A DNA stretch of 64,000 bases from Phycisphaerales bacterium (GTDB lineage Bacteria; Planctomycetota; Phycisphaerae; Phycisphaerales; SM1A02). This document shows, one piece after another, positions 53,227-61,529 of this stretch (positions are counted from its first letter, which is position 1; each line of letters starts with the position of its first letter). Where the stretch lies: the NCBI GenBank assembly GCA_028278245.1, contig JANQEQ010000012.1, positions 30,126-94,125 of the forward strand, given 5' to 3'. The notes below the pieces were generated by a model that worked only from the letters and a program-made list of their open reading frames with translations, searched no databases and was not told the origin of the DNA. A program made the translations under genes and the position numbers.

Positions 53227-54341
53227 TGGACACTCGCATCATTGCGGTCGTAACGGGTAGTCGAGCAGAGTTCGGCCTGTTGCGGCCGGTCATGCACGCC
53301 ATCGAAAATCACTCCGATCTCGCGCTACTGGTGTGGGTCACCGGTACCCATCTACTGGAACCGGATCGGACAATCGACGACGTGGCAGCAGAATTTGACA
53401 TTGACGCAGCCATTCCCATGCAGCAACCGGGTGATTCGGGTCGTCTTGCTGAGGCAACAGCTCTCGGGCGCGGCATCTCGGGTATTGCCCGGGAAATCGC
53501 TGAAGTGAGTCCGACGATAGTGCTCATGTTAGGTGATCGCATTGAGGCATTCGCTGCCGCATCAGCCGCCGCTGTGGCAGGTGTTCACGTTGCGCACATG
53601 CACGGCGGTGATCGTGCGGAAGGAATTGCCGACGAGGGGATGCGCCATGCGATCTCGAAGCTTGCGCACATTCATCTGCCCGCAACAGAAAAATCTTCCT
53701 ACCGCCTGGTTGCAATGGGAGAGGACGTGGCGCGGATTCATGTCGTTGGTTCGCCGGCGCTGGACGAGCTGGCAAATATGCCTCCTCTCTCGGATGAGCA
53801 GTTCGCTTCGATGGGAGAACCTGAAATAGTGTTTCTCCATCATCCCACAGGCAGATCGGATCAGGACGAACATGCCGGTGCTTTTCGTTTGCTGAAGATA
53901 TGTCAACAGATCGGCTCGACTCTGGCTCTTGCGCCGAACCACGATTCCGGACGCAACGGTATCACGCGGGCAATCGAGGAAAGCAAAATTCACCGCCGTA
54001 CTCATCTGCCTCGCCAGACGTTCATCGGCCTACTGAAACGCGTCAGGGTGATTGTCGGAAACAGCAGCGCGGGGCTGATTGAATGTGCTGCATTGGGGCT
54101 GCCCTGCGTCAATATCGAGCCACGTCAGGCAGGCAGGGAAAAGTCTGATAATGCTATCAGCGTCCCGCATAACGACTGGGAAGGTATCGAACAAGCAATC
54201 GGTGAATCCATGGAAACAGGCCGCTCGCAAAGCACCTTTACACATCCGTTTGGTGACGGCAATACAGGTCATCGAACCGCGGATATTCTGGCGCACTTGT
54301 CCCTGGATAAGTACCCGTTGATAAAGCATAACACGTATTAA
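53226..54341 (+). CDS. neuC: UDP-N-acetylglucosamine 2-epimerase (hydrolysing)
   Basis: A 371-aa epimerase releasing UDP from UDP-GlcNAc (or its diacetamido analogue) to give the ManNAc-type precursor of NeuB. Family motifs: IIAVVTGSRAEFGLLRPVM, LMLGDRIEAFAAASAAA, HMHGGDRAEGIADEGMRHAI, LAPNHDSGRNG and VGNSSAGLIECAALGLPCVN. It starts at 53226 with TGATG overlap with neuB. It is the last gene of the neuA-neuB-neuC set and is followed by an unrelated HDOD gene. Whether the product is sialic or legionaminic cannot be decided here. Confidence 0.92.
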   Translation: MDTRIIAVVTGSRAEFGLLRPVMHAIENHSDLALLVWVTGTHLLEPDRTIDDVAAEFDIDAAIPMQQPGDSGRLAEATALGRGISGIAREIAEVSPTIVLMLGDRIEAFAAASAAAVAGVHVAHMHGGDRAEGIADEGMRHAISKLAHIHLPATEKSSYRLVAMGEDVARIHVVGSPALDELANMPPLSDEQFASMGEPEIVFLHHPTGRSDQDEHAGAFRLLKICQQIGSTLALAPNHDSGRNGITRAIEESKIHRRTHLPRQTFIGLLKRVRVIVGNSSAGLIECAALGLPCVNIEPRQAGREKSDNAISVPHNDWEGIEQAIGESMETGRSQSTFTHPFGDGNTGHRTADILAHLSLDKYPLIKHNTY

Positions 54342-54457
54342 TCGCCCTGTACCAACGATAACCCACTGCAGAAAGGTGTTTTCCCACCGTTCGATCAAGT
54401 GCATCCCCCCCTCGGCCGATGCTGATCACAGTACTCCACATACGCAAGGGTGATCCT

Positions 54458-55345
54458 ATGGCCATAATGATGACCGATGAGCAAGCGACCGTTGTTTCTT
54501 CTGCCGTAAAGAGCATTAGCCACATCGCGACATTGCCTGAAATCACGCTCAAGATTATTAAGCTGGTTGAGGATCCCACAAGCACAGCACAGGATCTGCA
54601 CTTAGTTATTTCACATGATCCGGCATTGTGCAGCCGCATTCTCAAGGTCGTCAACAGTGCTTTTTACGGTCTGCCACGCCAGATCGGTTCGATCAATCGA
54701 GCGGTGGTACTGCTGGGATTGAATGCAGTCAAGAATATCGCCATTGCTGCGAGCCTGTCGAAGCTGTTCCGCGGTGGGGAACTATGCCCAAACTTTTCTG
54801 CCCGCGATCTGTGGATTCACTCGGTGGGAACGGCTGCCGCCAGCAAACTCGTTTGTGATCAATTGCAACTCGGATTGCCCGATGAGGCGTTCCTTGCCGG
54901 CTTGATTCATGACATCGGTATCATGGTCGAAATGCAAGCCGAACGAAACAAACTGATACAGGTTTTTGAACAGTTGGATATCGACAAGGACGGCGTGCCC
55001 GGTACCAATATGCTTGAACTTGAACGTCAGATATTGGGAGCCGACCATTGCATTTACGGTGCGGGACTGTGCGAAGCGTGGAAATTCCCTCCGTCCTTTG
55101 CCTATGTTACGGGCTATCACCACCGACCAATGGAACTGGAAGTCGGTAGCCGCATGCTGGCTACGATTGTGTATATCGCAGATCGCCTCATTGCCGACGT
55201 CAATCAGGGCTTCCGTGCTGACCTGCCTCATCTGGATATTGATCCGGAAATCCTAGAGGAATTAAAGGTGACTCCGGAGCAGTTGCAATCCATCAAGGAG
55301 CAACTACCACAGTGCATTGAAGAGGTCGAATCAGCGTTCAGTTGA
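54458..55345 (+). CDS. HDOD-domain signalling protein
   Basis: A 295-aa protein dominated by an HDOD domain: HIATLPEITLKIIKLVEDP, then HDPALCSRILKVVNSAFYGL, NRAVVLLGLNAVKNIAIAAS and FLAGLIHDIGIMVEM. HDOD proteins are related to HD phosphohydrolases but usually lack the full metal-binding set; they act in bacterial signalling and cell-cycle or motility control. A ribosome-binding-site-like AAGGG lies before the ATG at 54458. It follows the neu cluster but on its own promoter. Function unassigned. Confidence 0.88.
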   Translation: MAIMMTDEQATVVSSAVKSISHIATLPEITLKIIKLVEDPTSTAQDLHLVISHDPALCSRILKVVNSAFYGLPRQIGSINRAVVLLGLNAVKNIAIAASLSKLFRGGELCPNFSARDLWIHSVGTAAASKLVCDQLQLGLPDEAFLAGLIHDIGIMVEMQAERNKLIQVFEQLDIDKDGVPGTNMLELERQILGADHCIYGAGLCEAWKFPPSFAYVTGYHHRPMELEVGSRMLATIVYIADRLIADVNQGFRADLPHLDIDPEILEELKVTPEQLQSIKEQLPQCIEEVESAFS

Positions 55346-55441
55346 TGCTCAGCGGGGTTGTAGCGCAAAACTCAACATTGATTGGGGAATATCAGTAGTG
55401 ATCCGCACGACGTGTCGCGCTGTTGGTCTATGATGTAGGTG

Positions 55442-56146
55442 ATGTCCGAGGCAATCAGCGTCAATTTCGGCAAGCCGATGCCGGTATTTCCTCTCCCGGA
55501 AACTGTGCTCCTTCCCCACGCACTGCAACCGATGCAGATATTTGAAACCAGTCATCGCACGATGATCAATCATTGTCTGGATGGGAACGGCCAATTCGCA
55601 CTGGCCACATTTGAAGGCACCTTTGAGCCGAACACCATCGTACATGAAACGCCGTCACTTCGATCAGCCGTTTGTGTCTGCCAGATCCTCCAGCATGAAA
55701 CGATGGAGGACGGGATGATCAATATTCTGCTCCATGGTGTTTGCCGAGCACACATTGAACAACTTTTCAAACCGGATGATGAGCAGTGCTTTTTCCGCGC
55801 TCATCTCACGCCGCTGGAAACCGGCGAACAGGATCTGCCGAACATGGAGGGAGTACGTCGGAAACTTTATGACCTGCTCTCAGGTCCGAGGCTCAAACGT
55901 ATGCGCCGGGTGGAAACGGTGATTGAGTGGTTTGATAAGGAGGAAGTCACCACCCACGCTTTACTGGAATTGATTGGTTTCGCTTTGGTGCGCGATAACG
56001 AATTGAAATATCAACTGCTCGCAGAGGCCGATCCGCAAATCCGCGCCTCGCTCATACTAGAAGATCTCAACAGTCTCGATCACATCATTTCCCGGGCAGA
56101 TCGACAGAACTTCCGCTCCTGGCCCAAGGGTATGAGCTGGAATTGA
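55442..56146 (+). CDS. Lon N-terminal (substrate-binding) domain protein
   Basis: A 234-aa stand-alone Lon-N/PUA-like domain. It reads MPVFPLPETVLLPHALQPMQIFE, AVCVCQILQHETMEDGMINILLHG and HTPL-type closing helices; no ATPase or protease domain is present. Its exact role is unknown. The start is placed at 55442 (ATG just after a GTG). It converges with the amidase gene; a T-run without a hairpin follows its stop. Confidence 0.85.
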   Translation: MSEAISVNFGKPMPVFPLPETVLLPHALQPMQIFETSHRTMINHCLDGNGQFALATFEGTFEPNTIVHETPSLRSAVCVCQILQHETMEDGMINILLHGVCRAHIEQLFKPDDEQCFFRAHLTPLETGEQDLPNMEGVRRKLYDLLSGPRLKRMRRVETVIEWFDKEEVTTHALLELIGFALVRDNELKYQLLAEADPQIRASLILEDLNSLDHIISRADRQNFRSWPKGMSWN

Positions 56147-56185
56147 GTTGGCCCACACAGTTTTTTTGTATGTTGTTACTCGCGT

Positions 56186-56851
56186 TTACCCCAAACGTCG
56201 AGCGTTGCGGACCTTAACCATGTGCTGGTGCAGACTGCTTCCGGGACAAGCGGTGGCAGCCCATTCTCGATGTGTTGTAACATCCTTAAGAGACACGTTG
56301 TATCTGCGCATCAATGTTGTTAAATGGTTGTCCAGGGCAGCCAACTGCTGTGAACTGGGCGATTGCCGATCAAAGTTACCCAACAACATCACGCCGATGT
56401 TCCCCTCATTGTGATCCTTGACGTGAGCCCCCTGCCAGGCAATCGGTCTGGTCTCCCATACACGGCCGGCACGATCAACTGCATAGTGATACCCGATGTC
56501 ACCCCAACCTCGAACATCACGATGGTATCGGCGAATCGCATCCAGTCGGTGACCCACTTCCTGCTGATTCGTCAAATGACAGAGCTGCGCATCGTGGTGG
56601 ACGGTGATATAGCGAATGGGATCCATCCGCCTCATGAGTGAATAGTTCGGAGAGTGGCGCGTCCAGGCAGAGCGGGACATAACAAGTCCATTCGTTTCTC
56701 TTTCATGGACAACCGGTTGCGTGTTCGGTGTCGTGTACGGTTCATCTTGCACGGGCCAAACCGGTGAAGGCAATTCGGTCAACGAATGCGTTGAGGAACA
56801 CCCGGCCAGAAATCCAAAGCTCGCCAGCAAAAAGGTACGTCGATTCACCAT
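56186..56851 (-). CDS. Exported N-acetylmuramoyl-L-alanine amidase (Amidase_2/PGRP type)
   Basis: A 221-aa predicted lipoprotein: MVNRRTFLLASFGFLAGCSS has a twin-Arg-like start and a lipobox Cys (LAGC). The amidase domain includes YITVHHDAQ (zinc His), GDIGYHYAVDRAGRVWETRP and IGVMLLGNFD, and ends TTHREWAATACPG with another zinc His and Cys. It would cut peptidoglycan stem peptides in the envelope. It is consistent with planctomycetes that retain a peptidoglycan wall. AGAGAG lies just before the ATG at 56851. Confidence 0.9.
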   Translation of the reverse strand: MVNRRTFLLASFGFLAGCSSTHSLTELPSPVWPVQDEPYTTPNTQPVVHERETNGLVMSRSAWTRHSPNYSLMRRMDPIRYITVHHDAQLCHLTNQQEVGHRLDAIRRYHRDVRGWGDIGYHYAVDRAGRVWETRPIAWQGAHVKDHNEGNIGVMLLGNFDRQSPSSQQLAALDNHLTTLMRRYNVSLKDVTTHREWAATACPGSSLHQHMVKVRNARRLG

Positions 56852-57032
56852 CTCTCTGGCAAACCAGTCACGGTCTACATGTAGTTCACATTCACACATA
56901 AGCGTTCATATTGTATTTGAGTTTCCGAATAATACGCAGGATGACGTGATGAACCTATCGACCGGTTTACATCCAATGCGCCAGTATATGCGAAAAGCGA
57001 TGTTCCCGTTTCAACCTGATGAGCAGGGCTAA

Positions 57033-58622
57033 TCAGATCGGCAGGTCATCATCATATTCCGTATCCTCCTGTGGCTCATCCTGTGCATCTGCGGAATATG
57101 TCCCCGGTGTTGAGATCGATCGTGTGTAACTGCTGTCCGGAGAGTGAGCGCTGGAATAATCACGGAAACGCGTGATCTCTTCGACCCAGGTCAGTGGTAC
57201 AGTTCCAATCGGTCCATTTCGTTGCTTGGTGATGATGAGTTCCGCCACCCCCACCTTGTCTTCATTGTGCTCAACCCAATCGGGATCAGACTTGTGGTAG
57301 TACTCCTCACGATGCAACATGGTGACCACATCCGCATCCTGCTCGATTGAACCTGATTCACGAAGATCACTCATCCTCGGCCGATGCCCTTCGCGCTGTT
57401 CCGGTGAGCGATTGAGCTGACTCAGGCACACCACCGGAACGTTCAACTCGCGCGCCATCGCTTTGACACCGCGACTGATTTCACTGATCTCAACCTGGCG
57501 TGATTCCACACGACCGCCGGACGACATCAACTGGAGGTAATCGATGAGTATGGCTTCAACCCTATGATTGCTCACCATTCTTCTTGCCTTGGTGCGCAGG
57601 TGAAGAAGGTTGAGACCCGCAGTATCATCAATGAACATGCGAGCTTTGAGTAATTCATCACACGCTACATGCAACCGCTGAAACTCGCTTTGATTGAGAT
57701 TGCTCCGACGTAGTTTTTGACTGCTCACTCCCGAACGCGAAGCCAGGAGTCGTTGCACAAGCTGTTGTCGACTCATCTCAAGGCTGAAGATCCCTACGGG
57801 GTGTCCACGCAATGCCATCTGTTCAGCAATGTTCAATGCCAGAGCGGTTTTCCCCATTGATGGACGACCGGCAATGATGATCATCTCTCCCCGCTGAAAT
57901 CCGGAAGTCTCTTCGTCGAGTTTGGCAAAGCCGGTGGGGATACCTGTAATCAGTCTTCCGTCATTATCCTCGATCTGCTTCATCGCATGATCGAGCAAAA
58001 CGTGAAGCTCTTCCGCCTGGCTGTGCTCACTTTGCTGCGCGATATGAAATATGCGCTGCTCAGCTTCCTGCAGAAGATCCTGCGCATCTTCGGGCTGGTG
58101 GTAAGCGTCGTAAAGAATTTCGCCGGCTGCGTCGATGAGTTGGCGAACACATGATTTTTCGCGAACCTGCCGAGCATAGTGCACTGCGTTGGCTGCGGAT
58201 GGTACCGCATCGGCCAGTTCGACAAGGTAGCTCAACCCTCCGATCGCTTCCAGTACACCGCGATCCTGCAATACCTGGTTGAGCTGTACGATATCCAGCG
58301 ACGCTTTCGTTTCATAGAGCTGGATCATGGCGTCGTAGAGCGCGCCGTTGGCCGGCTTATAGAAATCAGCACCGCCGCGCAAAACAAGAATCACATCACC
58401 CACGACTTGTGGATCTATGAGCATCGACCCCAGCAAACTCATCTCTGCTTGAATGGCATGGGGAGGAAGTTGCTCGAACAATTGTGAGAGATGACGCCAG
58501 TCCCGTTTGGATGAGGACTCCGCAGAAGCTTCATGTGCCAGACTCAACGTCCGTTCCGGGGGAGAAGGTGCGTCTGCAGGGGGGGGCGTGGGGGGGGGAT
58601 TGTCTTGTTTGACCTGGCTCAT
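57033..58622 (-). CDS. dnaB: Replicative DNA helicase DnaB
   Basis: A 529-aa hexameric helicase that unwinds DNA at the replication fork. N-terminal helical domain: LPPHAIQAEMSLLGSMLIDP. C-terminal RecA-like domain: GFQRGEMIIIAGRPSMGKTA (Walker A), GIFSLEMSRQQLVQRLLAS, ILIDYLQLM (Walker B), VVCLSQLNRSPE and GSIEQDADVVTMLHREEYYH. A Pro-rich N-terminal extension (PPPTPPPAD) is encoded by two poly-G/C runs. The acidic C-terminal tail (EDTEYDDDLPI) is long. It precedes nothing recognisable in the same operon; HU gene lies upstream on the same strand. Confidence 0.95.
   Translation of the reverse strand: MSQVKQDNPPPTPPPADAPSPPERTLSLAHEASAESSSKRDWRHLSQLFEQLPPHAIQAEMSLLGSMLIDPQVVGDVILVLRGGADFYKPANGALYDAMIQLYETKASLDIVQLNQVLQDRGVLEAIGGLSYLVELADAVPSAANAVHYARQVREKSCVRQLIDAAGEILYDAYHQPEDAQDLLQEAEQRIFHIAQQSEHSQAEELHVLLDHAMKQIEDNDGRLITGIPTGFAKLDEETSGFQRGEMIIIAGRPSMGKTALALNIAEQMALRGHPVGIFSLEMSRQQLVQRLLASRSGVSSQKLRRSNLNQSEFQRLHVACDELLKARMFIDDTAGLNLLHLRTKARRMVSNHRVEAILIDYLQLMSSGGRVESRQVEISEISRGVKAMARELNVPVVCLSQLNRSPEQREGHRPRMSDLRESGSIEQDADVVTMLHREEYYHKSDPDWVEHNEDKVGVAELIITKQRNGPIGTVPLTWVEEITRFRDYSSAHSPDSSYTRSISTPGTYSADAQDEPQEDTEYDDDLPI
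58579..58598. repeat. Two adjacent poly-G runs in the dnaB N-terminus
   Basis: Runs of eight (58579-58586) and nine (58590-58598) G, separated by CGT, encode the Pro-rich DnaB N-terminal extension (minus strand). A change of one base in either run would disrupt the dnaB frame. Confidence 0.7.
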
Positions 58623-58729
58623 TGTTGAACCAGATTATAGGTCAGATAGATCATTGCTACCGCCACGCTGCAATTGGCAACTCATCCACAGCCAATTGTT
58701 GGTCAAGCTCGATTTCACCCCCGATTTGA

Positions 58730-59131
58730 TCACTCTGAGAGTTGTTCGGACGATACCTGCGCAGTTGGAGTTACCTCCACTTCGGCTGATGCCTGAGTGC
58801 CCTGATCGGAAGCGGTCCCTTTGACCTCCAATTCCGACTCCGCCAACTCGCCGTCCAAGGCCATTTTCATCATTCGGCCTACCTTGAACTTAACGGTTTT
58901 CTTTGCCGGGACCGGAACCCTCTCCAGAGTCTTCGGGTTTTGAGCAATTCGGGGTGCTCTGTCCCTGATTTCAAATACACCAAAATCACGGAATTCCAGC
59001 CGATTTCCCTCCCCCAACTCCTTGATGACACTATCCAGGAAGCACTGAACAGTTCGTTTTACATCCGTACGTTTCTGATCCGTCGCGTTCGCAATGCGAT
59101 CGATGAGATCCTTCTTGGTGGTCGTAGACAT
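58730..59131 (-). CDS. HU/IHF-family DNA-binding protein
   Basis: A 133-aa histone-like protein that bends and compacts DNA. TKKDLIDRIANATDQKRTDV, then RLEFRDFGVFEIRDRAPRIAQ, the beta arm with NPKT, and PAKKTVKFKVGRMMK are standard HU/IHF segments. It has an additional acidic/polar tail after about residue 95 (SELEVKGTASDQGTQASAEV), not usual for HU. A good promoter is visible upstream (59268-59295), and a hairpin lies in the leader (59226-59242). Confidence 0.92.
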   Translation of the reverse strand: MSTTTKKDLIDRIANATDQKRTDVKRTVQCFLDSVIKELGEGNRLEFRDFGVFEIRDRAPRIAQNPKTLERVPVPAKKTVKFKVGRMMKMALDGELAESELEVKGTASDQGTQASAEVEVTPTAQVSSEQLSE

Positions 59132-59225
59132 CTGCCAAATGCCCCCTTTCCCCAGTAACTAATTTTTGAACCTACACGCTCCTTTGCCCTGTGACTTTTG
59201 GGCGAAGATGAACGCACCCTGAATC

Positions 59226-59295
59226 CTGGATGAAACATCCAGAAATGACAACAATACTACAGTTGCCAGTATGCATGGTTTTTGTGATTCGTCAA
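59226..59295 (-). promoter_or_regulatory. HU promoter and leader hairpin
   Basis: On the minus strand, TTGACG (-35, 59295-59290), 16 bases, CATACT (-10, 59273-59268). A perfect 7-bp hairpin CTGGATG-TTT-CATCCAG (59242-59226) lies in the untranslated leader, about 95 bases before the HU ATG. It may affect mRNA stability or early termination. Confidence 0.5.
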
Positions 59296-59425
59296 GGGAC
59301 AACTTCGATGTGGACAAGAAGTTAGATCATTTTCAGGGGCTTTGACCAATACCACAAAACGCCACATTTTGTGATAAAATGGGTAATCTGATGAGAAAAG
59401 GGTGAATGGGTATTCACGACCGGGA

Positions 59426-59761
59426 TTAGCGACGGCGAATAATTTCCGTGCGTGTCCGGGTGGATTCATGTGGCCGTCCATCGTGGGTCCAGAGAATTTC
59501 CCGGCTATGTGTGATGACCTGTTCGTCATAGCCATCCTGCCAGCGGGGAATTGATCCAAGTTGGTCATCATTTCGTCCCTGGAGCCACGGATCCTGCCAT
59601 TCTGCGGTCATTTCCGCCTGATGACCGGTGACCAGATTCGGTGAAATGGCACCTGAATCTCCCATCATTGAGCGGCCGGTAGTGGTTGATGGGCCACAGC
59701 TTGCAACCAGAATGGCAGCCAGAGTCAGATTCAACTTTACGAGCGGGATAAATATCCGCAT
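59426..59761 (-). CDS. Small lipoprotein, function unknown
   Basis: A 111-aa protein with a lipoprotein signal: MRIFIPLVKLNLTLAAILVASC, lipobox Cys at residue 22. The mature part is polar, with basic end RTRTEIIRRR. An excellent ribosome binding site, AGGAGGAG, lies 7 bases upstream of the ATG at 59761. No family known. It is upstream of the HU gene on the same strand, but a promoter and about 300 bases separate them. Confidence 0.7.
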   Translation of the reverse strand: MRIFIPLVKLNLTLAAILVASCGPSTTTGRSMMGDSGAISPNLVTGHQAEMTAEWQDPWLQGRNDDQLGSIPRWQDGYDEQVITHSREILWTHDGRPHESTRTRTEIIRRR

Positions 59762-60182
59762 CTTCTTTCTCCTCCTGGAGATGCGTATACAAAGCTTGCG
59801 CCATCCTGCGTGAAAGTCAATTAATCTTCATCATCCAATTGCGATGTCGAATCCACACCTCATCGGTGGTGGTCTGAACCGACATTTTCTGGGACTTATG
59901 AGAAAATCGCCGCTGAAAATCGCTCGGCAGCGGCGCACTCGGGCCCTTGGTGTGAATGCGGCAACCGAGGCTAAGCCTCGTCATTTCATGGATTATGACC
60001 AATCCACTTGTATGGGCTATCCGATAAAAAGGCAGGAAACGAATTGGAATCCGTATTATGCGACAAATGATGTGCGGTTTTTGGCTCAGATGCCGACCTG
60101 AAAGTATCATGGGTGGTTTTGAAACGAGTCACCGCTGGAATTATCCACTGCTGCTCCAGTGCGATCCTGCGAGTAACACACC
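59762..60182. other. Intergenic region between divergent lipoprotein and trkA
   Basis: About 420 bases. Open frames on both strands (59844-60101 and 59817-60110) overlap each other and have no ribosome binding site or family resemblance. No clear promoter, terminator or RNA structure was picked out beyond the lipoprotein's ribosome binding site. Confidence 0.45.
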
Positions 60183-61523
60183 ATGAACATCACCATATGT
60201 GGCGCAGGTCATGTGGGAAGCTACGCCGCAGAAATCCTGGGAAATCTGGGTCACAAAATTACCGTGATCGACACCGATTCCACGCGATTACGGTCTATTG
60301 AAGACACCATGGATGTGGCAACCGTTCAGGGAAGCTGCGCATCAGCAGAGGTGCTACGCAGGGCAGGAGCCGTGGATGCCGATCTGGTTGTCGCTGCTAC
60401 AAACCATGATGAAATCAACCTTCTATCAGCATCCGTAGCCAAGGGAATCGGGGCGGTGAAATCGATCGCACGAGTACATCACAGCGCATATTTCGCGCAT
60501 CGTGGTCTGGACTACCAGGAACATCTCAATATCGACCAGTTGATCTGCCCGGAATTTTCCACCGCAACGGCAATCGCGCGAACATTGCGGAATCCCGGCG
60601 CCCTGGCAATGGAAGACTTTGCCCGTGGCACCATCGAAGTACAGGAGTTCGCCGTCGGAAGAAAAGCCCCGGCGTTGGGTAAAAACCTGATGGAACTTCC
60701 CCTACCGCAACGTACACGATTGGCCGCCATCACCCGCGATGGAAACTCGTTTATTCCTGAAGGCTCCACCACGATTCAGCAAGGCGACAACGTCATACTC
60801 GTGGGCAATGCCAGTGTCTTTGAGGAAGCTCGTCAACTATTCCGGGAAAAGAAACGCAGTCGTAAACGTATTGCCATCATGGGTGGACCGTCGATGGCGG
60901 TATGGCTGTGTCGCGCTCTGCGGGGTGGCAATTTCGCAATTCGTCTATTTGAAATTGATCCCGTGCGGGCTGAGGAACTGGCGGAAAAACTGGAGTGGGT
61001 TACGGTGCTGCAAGCTGATCCGACAGATCACAGTGTCTTTAACGAAGAACATCTGGATCAGGTCGATGCATTCGTCGCTTTGCTCGATGATGACGAACAC
61101 AATATTCTCGGTTGCGCGTGGGCGAAGAGCCTGGGAGTACCCGATGCCATTGCCGTGGTCCAAAGACCAAACTACATGCATTTGCTTCCCAGTGTGGGTA
61201 TTGACAAGCCATTCAGCCCCCGCCGGGTCGCCGTCAAGGAGATTGAACAGATACTTGATGACAGCCCGATCCGCCGCATGAGTTCGCTGGCCGAAGGTTA
61301 CATAGATCTGTATAGAATCCGTGTCGGCGATGACTCAGATGTGATCGGTCAGCGCCTCCGTGATGTGAAGCTGACACCCAACTGGATGATTGCCATCCTG
61401 CAGCATGACGATGAAATGCGCGTTCCCTCGGCAGATGACCGCATTGAGAAAGGCGATATTCTGCAGGTCATCGGCCGACACGGTGAAGAGGGAACACTCA
61501 AGAAGATTTTTGCCACAGGTTGA
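60183..61523 (+). CDS. trkA: TrkA, K+ uptake regulatory subunit
   Basis: A 446-aa cytoplasmic NAD(H)-binding gating protein of the Trk potassium uptake system. Two RCK repeats: MNITICGAGHVGSYAAEILG with IDTDSTRLRSIEDTM, and RIAIMGGPSMAVWLCRALR with FEIDPVRAEELAEKL. Each is followed by a TrkA-C domain (VILVGNASVFEEARQLF, DILQVIGRHGEEGTLKKIF). The second glycine motif is MGGPSM, less standard than GxGxxG. It lies 6 bases before trkH, in one operon. A ribosome binding site is not evident before the ATG. Confidence 0.94.
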   Translation: MNITICGAGHVGSYAAEILGNLGHKITVIDTDSTRLRSIEDTMDVATVQGSCASAEVLRRAGAVDADLVVAATNHDEINLLSASVAKGIGAVKSIARVHHSAYFAHRGLDYQEHLNIDQLICPEFSTATAIARTLRNPGALAMEDFARGTIEVQEFAVGRKAPALGKNLMELPLPQRTRLAAITRDGNSFIPEGSTTIQQGDNVILVGNASVFEEARQLFREKKRSRKRIAIMGGPSMAVWLCRALRGGNFAIRLFEIDPVRAEELAEKLEWVTVLQADPTDHSVFNEEHLDQVDAFVALLDDDEHNILGCAWAKSLGVPDAIAVVQRPNYMHLLPSVGIDKPFSPRRVAVKEIEQILDDSPIRRMSSLAEGYIDLYRIRVGDDSDVIGQRLRDVKLTPNWMIAILQHDDEMRVPSADDRIEKGDILQVIGRHGEEGTLKKIFATG

Positions 61524-61529
61524 ACCCGC

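Noticed and set aside
59844..60101. 85-aa plus-strand ORF before trkA
   Set aside because: Overlaps an equally long minus-strand frame, lacks a ribosome binding site and resembles nothing.
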